DNA of 19,087 bases from Candidatus Saccharimonadota bacterium (GTDB lineage Bacteria > Patescibacteriota > Saccharimonadia > Saccharimonadales > UBA10212). A program made the position numbers and the translations under genes. Positions 1 to 7,545 of this stretch are shown here, in pieces (positions within the stretch are counted from its first letter, which is position 1; each line of letters begins with the position of its first letter). The DNA is taken from positions 1 through 19,087 of the forward strand of contig JAQGHE010000006.1 in NCBI GenBank assembly GCA_028288985.1, given 5' to 3'. Below the pieces are notes generated by a model. That model ran no database searches. It saw only the letters and a program-made list of their open reading frames with translations, and was not told the DNA's origin.

Positions 1-6
1 TATAAA
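1..6 (+). promoter_or_regulatory. Possible -10 box of the GGDEF gene
   Basis: TATAAA lies at the window's left edge, with six bases between it and ATG 13. Any -35 element would be outside the window. It is supported mainly because five other plus-strand genes here show the same spacing. Confidence 0.3.
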
Positions 7-12
7 GTGAGT

Positions 13-738
13 ATGTCTGAAGAAGAAATTCCATCTTGGGCAACTCCGGTGCCGCCGGAGCAAAGACAGTTTCAGGGGCCTATAGCTGAACAGGATTTTA
101 TTGAAGCCCAGAATACGGACCCTTACCATCTAGCGCAGCTTAAATTCCGAGCGGAAGAGGCGGAAAAGGAGCTGGCTGCATCCGAAGAAGCCAAGTTCGA
201 TAAATTGACAGGGCTTCTGCTGCCTGACGCCTTCAAGAAAGAAGTTGGGGCGGAGCTGGCCAAATTCAGCCCGGACCGGAGACGCAGCCGCAGCCGAGTC
301 AATTGTGCTCTTATTGCACAGATGGATCTTAAGGGGTTAAAGGCTGCGAATGACGGGCCGGGAGGCCACCAAAGTGGAGACCGCATTTTGAGAAATCTTT
401 CAGAACTTATTAAAAGCGTCGTTCGTTTAGATGAAGGGGACCGCGTCAGCCGCCTAGGCGGCGATGAATTCGGTCTGGCAATTTTCTTCAGAGATGATGA
501 AATCACGCTGGAAGATATGGAAGCATCGTTTGATGCGCGTATGATGAAATTCGTCCGTGAACGTGTAGCTGCCGGAGATATTCCCGGATTGCGTTGGAAC
601 GTAGCGTTCTTCCAGCAGGGCAAGACCATAGAGGAGCTTCTTCATGAGGCAGATCCCGTTGAGGAACTTCATCCTGGCAAAGTCAGAGAATTCCCCTCCA
701 GAGCCGATATGCCCGGACGCATTCAAAGCGCCGCATAA
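13..738 (+). CDS. GGDEF-domain protein (putative diguanylate cyclase)
   Basis: This 241-residue soluble protein has an N-terminal segment without recognised domain (about 1-60, ending in an acidic helical stretch rich in Glu and Ala) and a GGDEF domain (about 62-215). Visible motifs are the domain-opening DKLTGLL, the metal/substrate region MDLKGLKAAND followed by GHQSGD, and an intact GGDEF at residues 149-153. These residues fit GTP and Mg2+ binding, so synthesis of cyclic di-GMP is likely by family knowledge. The inhibitory I-site RxxD is replaced by DEGD, so product inhibition is probably absent. The end of the domain (ADPVEELHPGKVREFPSR) departs from the usual AD-x-A-x-Y-x-A-K pattern. 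There is no transmembrane or sensory domain. I chose ATG at 13 over GTG at 7 because a TATAAA box occupies bases 1-6, which would leave the mRNA essentially leaderless. Confidence 0.85.
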   Translation: MSEEEIPSWATPVPPEQRQFQGPIAEQDFIEAQNTDPYHLAQLKFRAEEAEKELAASEEAKFDKLTGLLLPDAFKKEVGAELAKFSPDRRRSRSRVNCALIAQMDLKGLKAANDGPGGHQSGDRILRNLSELIKSVVRLDEGDRVSRLGGDEFGLAIFFRDDEITLEDMEASFDARMMKFVRERVAAGDIPGLRWNVAFFQQGKTIEELLHEADPVEELHPGKVREFPSRADMPGRIQSAA

Positions 739-767
739 TCCATCTAATTTGACTGATTAAGTTATAT

Positions 768-806
768 GCCGCCTCTTCCAACACTTTAAGAATAGAACGA
801 GGCGGC
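768..806 (+). other. Stem-loop between GGDEF gene and alaS
   Basis: GCCGCCTC (768-775) is the exact reverse complement of GAGGCGGC (799-806). Three further pairs (TTC 776-778 with GAA 795-797) can form past a bulged C, leaving a 16-base loop. No T-tract follows on either strand, so it is not a classical intrinsic terminator. It may end or protect the GGDEF mRNA 3' end, since the likely alaS transcription start lies downstream of it. Confidence 0.4.
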
Positions 807-813
807 GGGAAGC

Positions 814-821
814 TATACAAT
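814..821 (+). promoter_or_regulatory. Likely alaS -10 box
   Basis: TATACAAT at 814-821 contains two overlapping -10-like hexamers (TATACA and TACAAT). Seven bases separate its end from ATG 829, so a start of transcription at the usual distance falls on or next to the start codon. No convincing -35 and no Shine-Dalgarno sequence are seen. Confidence 0.4.
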
Positions 822-828
822 AGATAAA

Positions 829-2769
829 ATGACAGCACAGGAAATCAGAAAAAAATATCTGGAGTTCTTTGTATCCAAGGGACACAAAGTTATTCCGCGC
901 GCCAGTTTAGTACCTCAGGATGACCCTACTACGCTATTCACCGGCAGTGGCATGCAGCCGCTAATCCCGTACTTGCTGGGCGAAGAGCATCAGGAAGGCA
1001 CCCGGCTGGTAAACAGTCAGACCTGCTTCAGGGCAGAGGATATGGACGAGGTTGGCGACAACCGCCACACTACTTTCTTCGAAATGCTGGGCAACTGGAG
1101 CCTGGGCGATTACTTTAAAGACGAGCAGCTGGCGTGGGCTTGGGATTTTATGACTAAAATCGTAGAACTTGATCCTGAGAAGCTTTACGTCACTTGTTTT
1201 ATCGGCGACGAAGACACCGGGGTACCCAAAGATACGGAGTCTGCCAAAATCTGGAAGGATCTGTTTGAGCTGGATGGTGTGGATGCCGAAGAAGTTGAAA
1301 TCGGCTCAGAAGCCGACGGTTACGAGAAAGGCATGCGCGGCGGCCGGATCTTTTATTACGACGCCACTAAAAACTGGTGGAGCCGCGGCGGTGTTCCATC
1401 TAATATGGCCATGGGCGAGCCCGGCGGCCCTGATAGCGAGATTTTTTATGATTTCGGCACGCCCCATAACGAAAAGTACGGCAAGCACTGCCACCCCAAC
1501 TGCGATTGCGGCCGCTTCCTGGAAATCGGCAACAGCGTGTTCATGACTTACAAAAAAACTGTCGGCGGTTTTGAGGAACTGCCTAAACCGAATGTAGATT
1601 TTGGCGGGGGTCTGGAGCGGATCGCGGCAGCGGCTATAAATTCTTCGGACGTATTCCAAATCAGCCTGCTGAAGCCGATAATCGATCATCTTGAGGAGTT
1701 AAGCGGCAAGAATTACGAGCAGCACCAAGCTAGCATGCGGGTGATAGCCGACCATCTGCGGGCCGGGACTTTCCTGGCGGTTGATGGCGTGGTACCCAGC
1801 AACAAGCAGCAGGGATATGTACTGCGGCGATTGCTGCGCCGGGCTATTCGTTACGCTTTTGAACTTGGCATAGAGCAGGATCTTTGCGAGCAAGTAGTGC
1901 CAACCGTCACCCGGATCTACAGAGACGACTTCCCGGAAGTTGCCGAGCGCGAACAGCAAATTTTGGATGCTTTTATCAAAGAAGAAAAAATTTTCCGACA
2001 AACCCTCCGTAAGGGTCTGCAGGTTTTTGAAAAGCTCGTGGTGCCAGGGCACATAGAGACGCTCAAATTATTTGATAAAAATGGAGAATTTGCAGAGAAA
2101 CCCTATACATTTTCAGAACTCACAGGTGAAGAGGTATTCAAGCTATACGATACTTATGGTTTTCCAGTCGAACTCACAAAGGAAGAAGCTTTCAAAAAAG
2201 GGGTTAATCTAACGAATGATGCTGATGAGGTATTTAGTAAGCTTATGACAGAACAGCGCCAGCGCAGCCAGACAGCCAGCGCTGGTACCTTCAAAGGCGG
2301 CTTGGCCGATCATTCAGAGGAAGTTACTAAGCTTCACACTGCTACTCACCTGATGTACCAGGCTTTAAAAAATATCTTGGGCAACAACATCGTACAGCGG
2401 GGCAGTAATATTACGGCTGAGCGGCTGCGTTTTGACTTTTCCCACCACCAAAAAATAACCCCAGAGCAGCTGGAAGAAGTCGAGGGTATTGTAAACGAAA
2501 AGATAGCCCAGGATTTGCCCGTCACCTGGAAAGAAGAGAAGACGAAAGAGGCGCTAAAATCCGCCAGTGGCGCCTTCGGTGATAAATACGGGGAAACCGT
2601 AAAAGTTTATACGATAGGTGATCCCAAAAACCCTTTCAGTCGCGAAATCTGCGGCGGTCCGCACGTAGAACATACCGGAGTCATAGGCGAGGGCGGCAAA
2701 AAGTTCAAAATCGCTAAAGAAGAAGCATCTTCTGCCGGCGTACGCCGCATCAAGGCGATACTTACATAA
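829..2769 (+). CDS. alaS: Alanine--tRNA ligase, shortened form
   Basis: The enzyme charges tRNA-Ala with alanine using ATP. The class II catalytic core is clear: FTGSGMQPL near 37-45, the motif 2 region RAEDMDEVGDNRHTTFFEML then GDYFK (68-97), and motif 3 GGGLERIAA (259-267). The helical tRNA-recognition domain follows (about 275-475). A zinc-type editing domain retains HTATH (H503, H507) and CGGPH (C608, H612), so hydrolysis of mischarged Ser/Gly-tRNA is likely kept. At 646 residues it is far below the usual roughly 875. It stops just after the editing core, so the C-Ala/DHHA1 domain is missing. The beta-barrel that normally precedes the HxxxH helix (with its FYAESGGQ-type motif) is also absent: the text runs from the helical domain through TASAGTFKGGLADHSEEV straight into HTATH. 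A Cys/His-rich insertion (HCHPNCDC, 220-227) sits in the catalytic domain. The reading frame is intact, so this is natural reduction and not a broken gene. Confidence 0.97.
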   Translation: MTAQEIRKKYLEFFVSKGHKVIPRASLVPQDDPTTLFTGSGMQPLIPYLLGEEHQEGTRLVNSQTCFRAEDMDEVGDNRHTTFFEMLGNWSLGDYFKDEQLAWAWDFMTKIVELDPEKLYVTCFIGDEDTGVPKDTESAKIWKDLFELDGVDAEEVEIGSEADGYEKGMRGGRIFYYDATKNWWSRGGVPSNMAMGEPGGPDSEIFYDFGTPHNEKYGKHCHPNCDCGRFLEIGNSVFMTYKKTVGGFEELPKPNVDFGGGLERIAAAAINSSDVFQISLLKPIIDHLEELSGKNYEQHQASMRVIADHLRAGTFLAVDGVVPSNKQQGYVLRRLLRRAIRYAFELGIEQDLCEQVVPTVTRIYRDDFPEVAEREQQILDAFIKEEKIFRQTLRKGLQVFEKLVVPGHIETLKLFDKNGEFAEKPYTFSELTGEEVFKLYDTYGFPVELTKEEAFKKGVNLTNDADEVFSKLMTEQRQRSQTASAGTFKGGLADHSEEVTKLHTATHLMYQALKNILGNNIVQRGSNITAERLRFDFSHHQKITPEQLEEVEGIVNEKIAQDLPVTWKEEKTKEALKSASGAFGDKYGETVKVYTIGDPKNPFSREICGGPHVEHTGVIGEGGKKFKIAKEEASSAGVRRIKAILT

Positions 2770-2776
2770 AGAAAAG

Positions 2777-2808
2777 CCCACGGCGCCAGGTTAGCTGGCG
2801 CACGTGGG
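2777..2808 (-). terminator. Strong hairpin with U-tract on the minus strand
   Basis: CCCACG (2777-2782) plus GCGCCAG (2783-2789) pair with CTGGCGC (2795-2801) plus CGTGGG (2803-2808). The loop is GTTAG and one A is bulged, giving 13 base pairs, mostly GC. On the plus strand the hairpin is followed by GTCTGCATGG, which has no T-run. On the minus strand it is followed by GCTTTTCTTT, the classic intrinsic terminator layout. No minus-strand gene is visible just upstream of it, so either it serves alaS imperfectly or a small minus-strand RNA ends here. Confidence 0.6.
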
Positions 2809-2890
2809 GTCTGCATGGCCGGTATCAGGCGCAGCATCTTGCTGAAAGCCGCGGGTAAGGTCTACGATAACTGTTCCATCAGATAAGCTA

Positions 2891-2899
2891 TGCTATAAT
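2891..2899 (+). promoter_or_regulatory. Extended -10 promoter of the FtsA-like gene
   Basis: TGCTATAAT is a perfect TATAAT (2894-2899) with the TGn extension. Eleven bases separate it from ATG 2911, implying a leader of only about 5 nt. No good -35 is seen, as is common for extended -10 promoters. Confidence 0.55.
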
Positions 2900-2910
2900 T
2901 TAACCTGATT

Positions 2911-4224
2911 ATGCTTCAAAAATTGCAGCCCTTTAAAAATACTCTGCGCGATAAACTACCGAGTGTCAAAAGCGACGGTAAAGACCGCCAGCCAGCCGGT
3001 GAGTATCTGGTAGCGCTGGATATTGGTACGGAGTTTGTAAAAGCCCTGGTGGGCAGAGTGGTTGGCAATCAGGTTGAAATTATAGGTGTTGGCCGGGCTC
3101 ATCAGGAACTTGCGGATATGCAGGCCGGCGCAATTGCCGATATCGCCGCAGTGGTAGCCAACTGTGATCATGCCCTAGCCGCCGCGGAACAGCAGGCCGG
3201 CGTCAGTGCCCGCACGGCGATCATCGGTATCGCCGGAGAATTGGTTAAGGGTACAACCTCGACGGTCCGCTTTACCCGTCCCAACCCCAGTAAAGAACTT
3301 AGCATTGATGAAATGAGCCGTATTATCGAACTGGTCCAAGAACGGGCCGAAAACCAAGCCAGGCAGCAGCTGGCCTGGGAACTTGGCGGCAAAGACGTAG
3401 ATGTACGGCTGGTCAACAGCGCGCTGGTACGGATCGACATTGACGGTTATAAAGTAACTAATCCCATCGGTTTTCAGGGGCGGGACGTTGTGGTAGAGAT
3501 GTATACGGCCTTCGCGCCAATGATCCATATCGGTGCCCTGGAACGCACCGCCGCGGAACTTGATCTGGAACTTCTGGCAGTCGCGGCCGAACCCTTTGCC
3601 GTAGCCCGATCTGTAGTGGGTGATGATCCTAACGCCTCTGTCAGTGCCGTATTGATGGATGTTGGCGGCGGTACAACGGATATCGCCGTAGTTAACGAGG
3701 GCGGGGTAGAAGGCACTAAAATGTTCGGCATCGGCGGCCGGGCTTATACCCACGCTGTGGAACGCGAGCTGGATGTAACTTTCCCCAAAGCCGAATCTAT
3801 AAAGCTAGGTTTAAGTTCCGGCAAGGTGGTGCCGGCAAATGCCGCCAAAGTAGATAAAGCTCTGACTAAAACGCTGGATGTCTGGATAAACGGCGTAGAA
3901 CTGGCGCTGGCGGAATTTGATAAACTGGACCATTTACCCCACCGGTTGCTGTTATGCGGCGGCGGATCATCGCTTCAGATGCTGATAGACAAATTGGAAG
4001 AAGGCGACTGGTATAAAGACCTGCCGTTTACCAAAAAGCCGTCAGTCCAATACATCAAGCCCGACGAGATCGTCGGCATAACCGATTCCACTGGCGATAT
4101 CACGGATCACACCTATGTCACTGCCATGGGACTGCTTAGAGTGGGCATGGATACATTGAATTCCGGCAGTGCTTCAGCGGATAATGGCCTTAAACAACGA
4201 TTGAACAAGGTGCTGCGAATATGA
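2911..4224 (+). CDS. ftsA: FtsA-like actin-family ATPase (cell division)
   Basis: This 437-residue protein is of the FtsA/PilM actin-like class, which links cytoskeletal or assembly machinery to the inner face of the membrane. The phosphate 1 motif LDIGTEFVK (36-44), phosphate 2 motif MDVGGGTTDIAV (249-260) and adenosine motif LLLCGGGSS (346-354) are visible. The intervening region with DGYKVTNPIGFQG (178-190) matches the SHS2/1C subdomain of FtsA. The last residues (LKQRLNKVLRI) form a short basic amphipathic helix like the FtsA membrane-targeting sequence, which favours FtsA over PilM. The protein also has a basic N-terminal extension of about 30 residues. It begins a plus-strand cluster and is followed after 28 bases by a single-pass membrane protein that may be its partner, by analogy with FtsA-FtsN or PilM-PilN. 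No Shine-Dalgarno precedes the ATG. Confidence 0.85.
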   Translation: MLQKLQPFKNTLRDKLPSVKSDGKDRQPAGEYLVALDIGTEFVKALVGRVVGNQVEIIGVGRAHQELADMQAGAIADIAAVVANCDHALAAAEQQAGVSARTAIIGIAGELVKGTTSTVRFTRPNPSKELSIDEMSRIIELVQERAENQARQQLAWELGGKDVDVRLVNSALVRIDIDGYKVTNPIGFQGRDVVVEMYTAFAPMIHIGALERTAAELDLELLAVAAEPFAVARSVVGDDPNASVSAVLMDVGGGTTDIAVVNEGGVEGTKMFGIGGRAYTHAVERELDVTFPKAESIKLGLSSGKVVPANAAKVDKALTKTLDVWINGVELALAEFDKLDHLPHRLLLCGGGSSLQMLIDKLEEGDWYKDLPFTKKPSVQYIKPDEIVGITDSTGDITDHTYVTAMGLLRVGMDTLNSGSASADNGLKQRLNKVLRI

Positions 4225-4252
4225 AAGTTAAACAAGCAGGGACTCTAAAGGG

Positions 4253-5992
4253 ATGAGCGCCGAAAAAGCCAATTCAAAAGCAGCTCCAAAAGCCGGCAAA
4301 GACACGATTTACGTTGATGTTGACGACGATATAACGACTATTATCGATAAAGTTGTAGGCGCTAAAGAAAAAGTGGCCGCCCTAGTGCTGCCTAAACGGG
4401 CCAGTGCCCTGCAAAGCATCGTTAATATGCGCTTACTGCGCCGCAGCGCTGAAAAGGCTGGCAAAAACGTAGTTTTGATTACGGCTGAGTCTGCCCTGCT
4501 GCCGCTGGCGGGAGCGGCCGGTATCCATGTGGCCAAAAACCTCCAGAGCAAGCCGGCCGTACCGGTGGGTCCTGAAGCCCCCGCCGCCCTCACGCCGCAG
4601 CCGCCGGTGCCGGAGGGCGCAGACGAGGATGAAGTGGACGATAAAACCGCTACGCTTGATTATCATCGCTCTATAGGAGAGCTTGCGGCAGTGCACGCCG
4701 CGGATGAGGTTATTACGTTAGATGATAAGGAAGAAGAGGAGCTGCCAAAGCCAAAAACTCCGAAATCTTCCGCTGCTCCCCAAGCCAAAGGCCAAAAGAT
4801 AAAAAAGATCAAAGTACCCAACTTTGAGCGTTTCCGTCTGATGATGATTGCCGGCGTAGTGGCAGTTGTCGGAATAATAGTCTTTATAATTCTAGCTATC
4901 TTCGTACTGCCTAAGGCCACCGTGACTGTCCAGACATCCAGCATTCCGGTCTCTGCCAATTTTACACTTAACACCTCGGATAAATTTACATCCTTAAACG
5001 AATCGGCCAACCAAATTCCGGCCAGCCTTAAAGCTACCAAGCAAACATCCAACCAGACCGTAAATGCCACTGGCCAGCAAAATAACGGAGATAGAGCTAC
5101 AGGAACAATGTCATTTTATAACTGTAATTCCGCTGATACACTCTCAGGCACAGATCGGGTTGTTCCGGCCGGTACGGGAGTTAGTGCCAATGGCTTGACA
5201 TATATAACTCAACAGTCTGTTACGGTTTCGCCTAGCCACTTCACTGGCAGCACCTGCAAGAACGATGTAAAAAGCAGCAGCGTAGATGTGAAAGCCCAAA
5301 TTGGAGGGGCTAAATATAACCAGGATTCCACCACCTATAGTGTGGCAGGGTACTCAACTATTACGGGAAACGGCTCTAAAATGACAGGCGGTACAGATAA
5401 CAATGCTACGGTTGTCAGCCAGGCCGACTTAGATAGCGCTCGCCAAAAAGTAACCAGTGCGAGCACAGATGACTTCACAAAACAATTCGAGAAGCAGTTA
5501 TCGGACCAAGGGTTTTATGTGCTTGCCTCTACACTCAAGCTCAATGACCCGGAAGTAACCTCGACTCCAAGTCTCGGCCAGGCGGCCTCAACAGTCAACG
5601 TAACGATTAACATTACCTACAATGTCCTTGTGGTGCCCAAAGCCGATCTGCGCAAAGCAATCAGCGATACGCTAAGCCAGCAGATTGACAGCAAAAAGCA
5701 AAAGCTCAGCAATGATGATGTGCTGACCGGGGCCAACGTTTCCATCCAAAACCAGACCGCTCCGGCGGCCGCCACGCTAACAGTGACGGAAGATACTACT
5801 GCTATACCGATTATCGATGTTGCGCAGGTCAAAAAGTTGGCCGCAGGACAAAAAAGCGGTGACATCCAAGCGGCAATTTCCGGCTGGCCAGGTGTAAAAA
5901 ACGTTAACATAAAAATGAGTCCTTTCTGGGTATCCAAAGCCCCCAAACACCAAAACAAAATAATCGTAAAGCTAGAGCAGGTTAAGGGTTAG
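4253..5992 (+). CDS. Single-pass membrane protein with baseplate J-like external region
   Basis: This 579-residue protein has three parts. Residues 1-185 are cytoplasmic: an alpha/beta domain (about 18-98, with VALVLPKRASALQS and KNVVLITAES) and an acidic, Pro-rich linker. A transmembrane helix follows at about 196-219 (MMIAGVVAVVGIIVF onward), preceded by a Lys-rich KIKKIKV stretch that fits positive-inside topology. The external part (220-579) is Thr/Ser/Asn-rich beta structure. It includes a region around 280-380 resembling the baseplate J-like proteins annotated in CPR genomes (ATGTMSFYN, later GGAKYN and MTGG). It ends in a conserved-looking GWPGVKNVNIKMSPFWV segment. C291 and C335 could form a disulfide. 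The name reflects similarity only; a phage tail role is not implied. It lies between the FtsA-like gene and ruvX. The ATG has only a weak AAAGGG directly before it. Confidence 0.75.
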   Translation: MSAEKANSKAAPKAGKDTIYVDVDDDITTIIDKVVGAKEKVAALVLPKRASALQSIVNMRLLRRSAEKAGKNVVLITAESALLPLAGAAGIHVAKNLQSKPAVPVGPEAPAALTPQPPVPEGADEDEVDDKTATLDYHRSIGELAAVHAADEVITLDDKEEEELPKPKTPKSSAAPQAKGQKIKKIKVPNFERFRLMMIAGVVAVVGIIVFIILAIFVLPKATVTVQTSSIPVSANFTLNTSDKFTSLNESANQIPASLKATKQTSNQTVNATGQQNNGDRATGTMSFYNCNSADTLSGTDRVVPAGTGVSANGLTYITQQSVTVSPSHFTGSTCKNDVKSSSVDVKAQIGGAKYNQDSTTYSVAGYSTITGNGSKMTGGTDNNATVVSQADLDSARQKVTSASTDDFTKQFEKQLSDQGFYVLASTLKLNDPEVTSTPSLGQAASTVNVTINITYNVLVVPKADLRKAISDTLSQQIDSKKQKLSNDDVLTGANVSIQNQTAPAAATLTVTEDTTAIPIIDVAQVKKLAAGQKSGDIQAAISGWPGVKNVNIKMSPFWVSKAPKHQNKIIVKLEQVKG

Positions 5993-5996
5993 GGCC

Positions 5997-6404
5997 GTGC
6001 AGGTTCGGACATATATCGGTCTTGATGTGGGCGAGATCCGTACCGGTATTGCCAGGGCTTCCTCCGTCGCAAGACTGGCCGAGCCTCTCAAGGTAGTACC
6101 CACCGGTGAAGTTGTACCGGAACTTAAGAAAATAATCGAAGACCCGGGAGTAGAAGCTGTAATCGTAGGGTTGCCGCGCAATTTAAACGGCGATGATACT
6201 GCCCAAACCGCCTGGGTTCGGCAGTGGCTGCAGAACGCCAGACCCTTGCTGCCGGAAATTCCTTTCTATTGGCAGGACGAGGCCCTCACCACCAAAATAG
6301 CCGCCGAGCAAATGGGGAAAAATATTACAGAAGTGGATTCGCTGGCGGCTAGTATAATACTGCAAGACTTTTTGGACGCCGGCGAAGAATCAGAGGAAGC
6401 ATGA
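5997..6404 (+). CDS. ruvX: YqgF/RuvX-family nuclease (pre-16S rRNA processing, Holliday-junction resolvase-like)
   Basis: This is a 135-residue RNase H-fold protein, close to the usual length of about 138. It shows the family signatures: IGLDVGEIRTGIA (D10 as catalytic carboxylate), VGLPRNLNGDD (57-67), DEALTT (94-99, E95) and VDSLAASIILQDFLD (113-127, D114). The family is linked to maturation of the 16S rRNA 5' end and, by fold, to Holliday-junction resolution. The GTG start at 5997 lies 4 bases after the upstream TAG stop, so translation is probably coupled. The end overlaps mltG by the four bases ATGA. The pairing of yqgF with mltG is a common bacterial arrangement. Confidence 0.93.
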   Translation: MQVRTYIGLDVGEIRTGIARASSVARLAEPLKVVPTGEVVPELKKIIEDPGVEAVIVGLPRNLNGDDTAQTAWVRQWLQNARPLLPEIPFYWQDEALTTKIAAEQMGKNITEVDSLAASIILQDFLDAGEESEEA

Positions 6405-7426
6405 GAAAAGTACGGTTTATCAAATCAACCAGCCTGACATTATTAGTTGCTCTGTTAATTATTGTGGGAGGGGTTTGGGGACTACGCACCTGGTACCATA
6501 ACAGTCTGCGTCCGGTTTCATCATCTCTCGCAACCAGTTATTTTACGGTTAAAACCGGCACCAGTGTGCACGATATGGGGGTAAATCTGCAAAAGGACGG
6601 CTTGATCCGCAGCAGCAAAGCCTTTGAAACTTACGTGCGAAGCAACGAATTTAATAACAAACTGCAGGCCGGTACTTATGTTATCAATCCTTCAATGAGC
6701 ACTGCCGAGATTGTCAGGAAGATGGTGGTGGGCGATGTGGCTAAAAACCTGATAACTATCTTGCCGGGTAAACGCCTAAGCGAGATTAAGCAGGCCTTTA
6801 AAAAATCCGGCTATACGGATGCCGAGATAAATGACGCTTTTAACCCGGCAAACTATGCCGGCCACCCGGCCCTAACCAGCCTTCCTAAGGGTGCGTCACT
6901 GGAAGGTTATCTGTACCCTGATTCGTTCCAGAAGCAGTCTGACACTCCAGCGGGCACCATCGTCCGCGAGTCGCTTGACGAGATGAATAAGTACCTGACA
7001 GTAGATATAACATCGGGCTTCGCCAAGCAGGGGCTAAGCGTCTACCAAGGAGTTACTCTGGCATCGATCGTAGCGGCCGAGAGCGATGACCCCGCTTACC
7101 AGCCTACGGTTGCGCAGGTTTTCTTAAGCAGACTTAACCAAAACATGGCGCTTGGCTCAGATGTAACGGCTTTTTACGCTTCGTCGCTAGCCGGTCAGAA
7201 AAATAGCGTTGATATTGAATCACCCTATAACACCCGAATCCATACCGGCTTGCCGCCCGGCCCTATCGGCAACTTTACAAGCAGTGCCTTAAAGTCGGTA
7301 GTTAGCCCCTCAAACACCAATTATTTATTCTTCGTAGCCGGAGATGATAAGAAGATCCACTTTTCGCGCACGGCGGCGGAGCATGAGCAGGCTATTGCCC
7401 AATTCTGTTCTGCCGCCTGTCATTAA
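6401..7426 (+). CDS. mltG: Endolytic murein transglycosylase MltG (YceG-like)
   Basis: MltG cleaves nascent glycan strands at the membrane and sets their length. This 341-residue protein has an N-terminal transmembrane anchor (about 10-30), a LysM-like subdomain (about 45-112) and the YceG catalytic domain. Typical motifs are EGYLYPDSF (168-176), LASIVAAES (220-228), VFLSRLNQNMALGSDVTAFY (240-259) and SPYNTRIHTGLPPGPIGN (274-291). The usual IVEKE is here IVAAE: the first Glu is lost, but the Glu before Ser (E227), which aligns with the lytic-transglycosylase catalytic Glu, is kept, so activity is expected. The C terminus has a Cys pair (FCSAACH). The ATG overlaps the ruvX stop, indicating translational coupling. 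Confidence 0.93.
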   Translation: MRKVRFIKSTSLTLLVALLIIVGGVWGLRTWYHNSLRPVSSSLATSYFTVKTGTSVHDMGVNLQKDGLIRSSKAFETYVRSNEFNNKLQAGTYVINPSMSTAEIVRKMVVGDVAKNLITILPGKRLSEIKQAFKKSGYTDAEINDAFNPANYAGHPALTSLPKGASLEGYLYPDSFQKQSDTPAGTIVRESLDEMNKYLTVDITSGFAKQGLSVYQGVTLASIVAAESDDPAYQPTVAQVFLSRLNQNMALGSDVTAFYASSLAGQKNSVDIESPYNTRIHTGLPPGPIGNFTSSALKSVVSPSNTNYLFFVAGDDKKIHFSRTAAEHEQAIAQFCSAACH

Positions 7427-7465
7427 CAACAGATAAGAAGGGGTTTGCGTGATAAAGCCATTTGG

Positions 7466-7471
7466 TATAAT
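7466..7471 (+). promoter_or_regulatory. Possible promoter of the LysM-CHAP gene
   Basis: A perfect TATAAT, preceded by TTTGG, lies 40 bases after mltG. The best upstream -35-like hexamers (TTTGCG or TTGCGT near 7444-7450) are poor and slightly close. If used, it gives a leader of about 80 nt before the ATT start at 7557, unlike the very short leaders elsewhere in this window. Confidence 0.4.
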
Positions 7472-7545
7472 AGGTGCAGAAAAGCGGTAAATTTCACAGA
7501 CATCATCAACCCTTTTTTCGGAACGGTTCTTAAGGAGTCGCTCCC

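Noticed and set aside
768..806. Stem-loop upstream of alaS as an intrinsic terminator
   Set aside because: There is no T-tract on either strand, so it is kept only as an unassigned hairpin.
2815..2886. 23-codon ORF (ATG to TAA) between alaS and the FtsA-like gene
   Set aside because: It is short, has only a GGGG run upstream, no recognisable sequence, and lies where a minus-strand transcript is equally likely.
7474..7533. 19-codon GTG-started leader ORF before the LysM-CHAP gene, with a T6 run that could allow a -1 shift
   Set aside because: Its start lies upstream of the expected transcription start from the 7466-7471 box, it has no Shine-Dalgarno, and the run is not a standard slippery heptamer.
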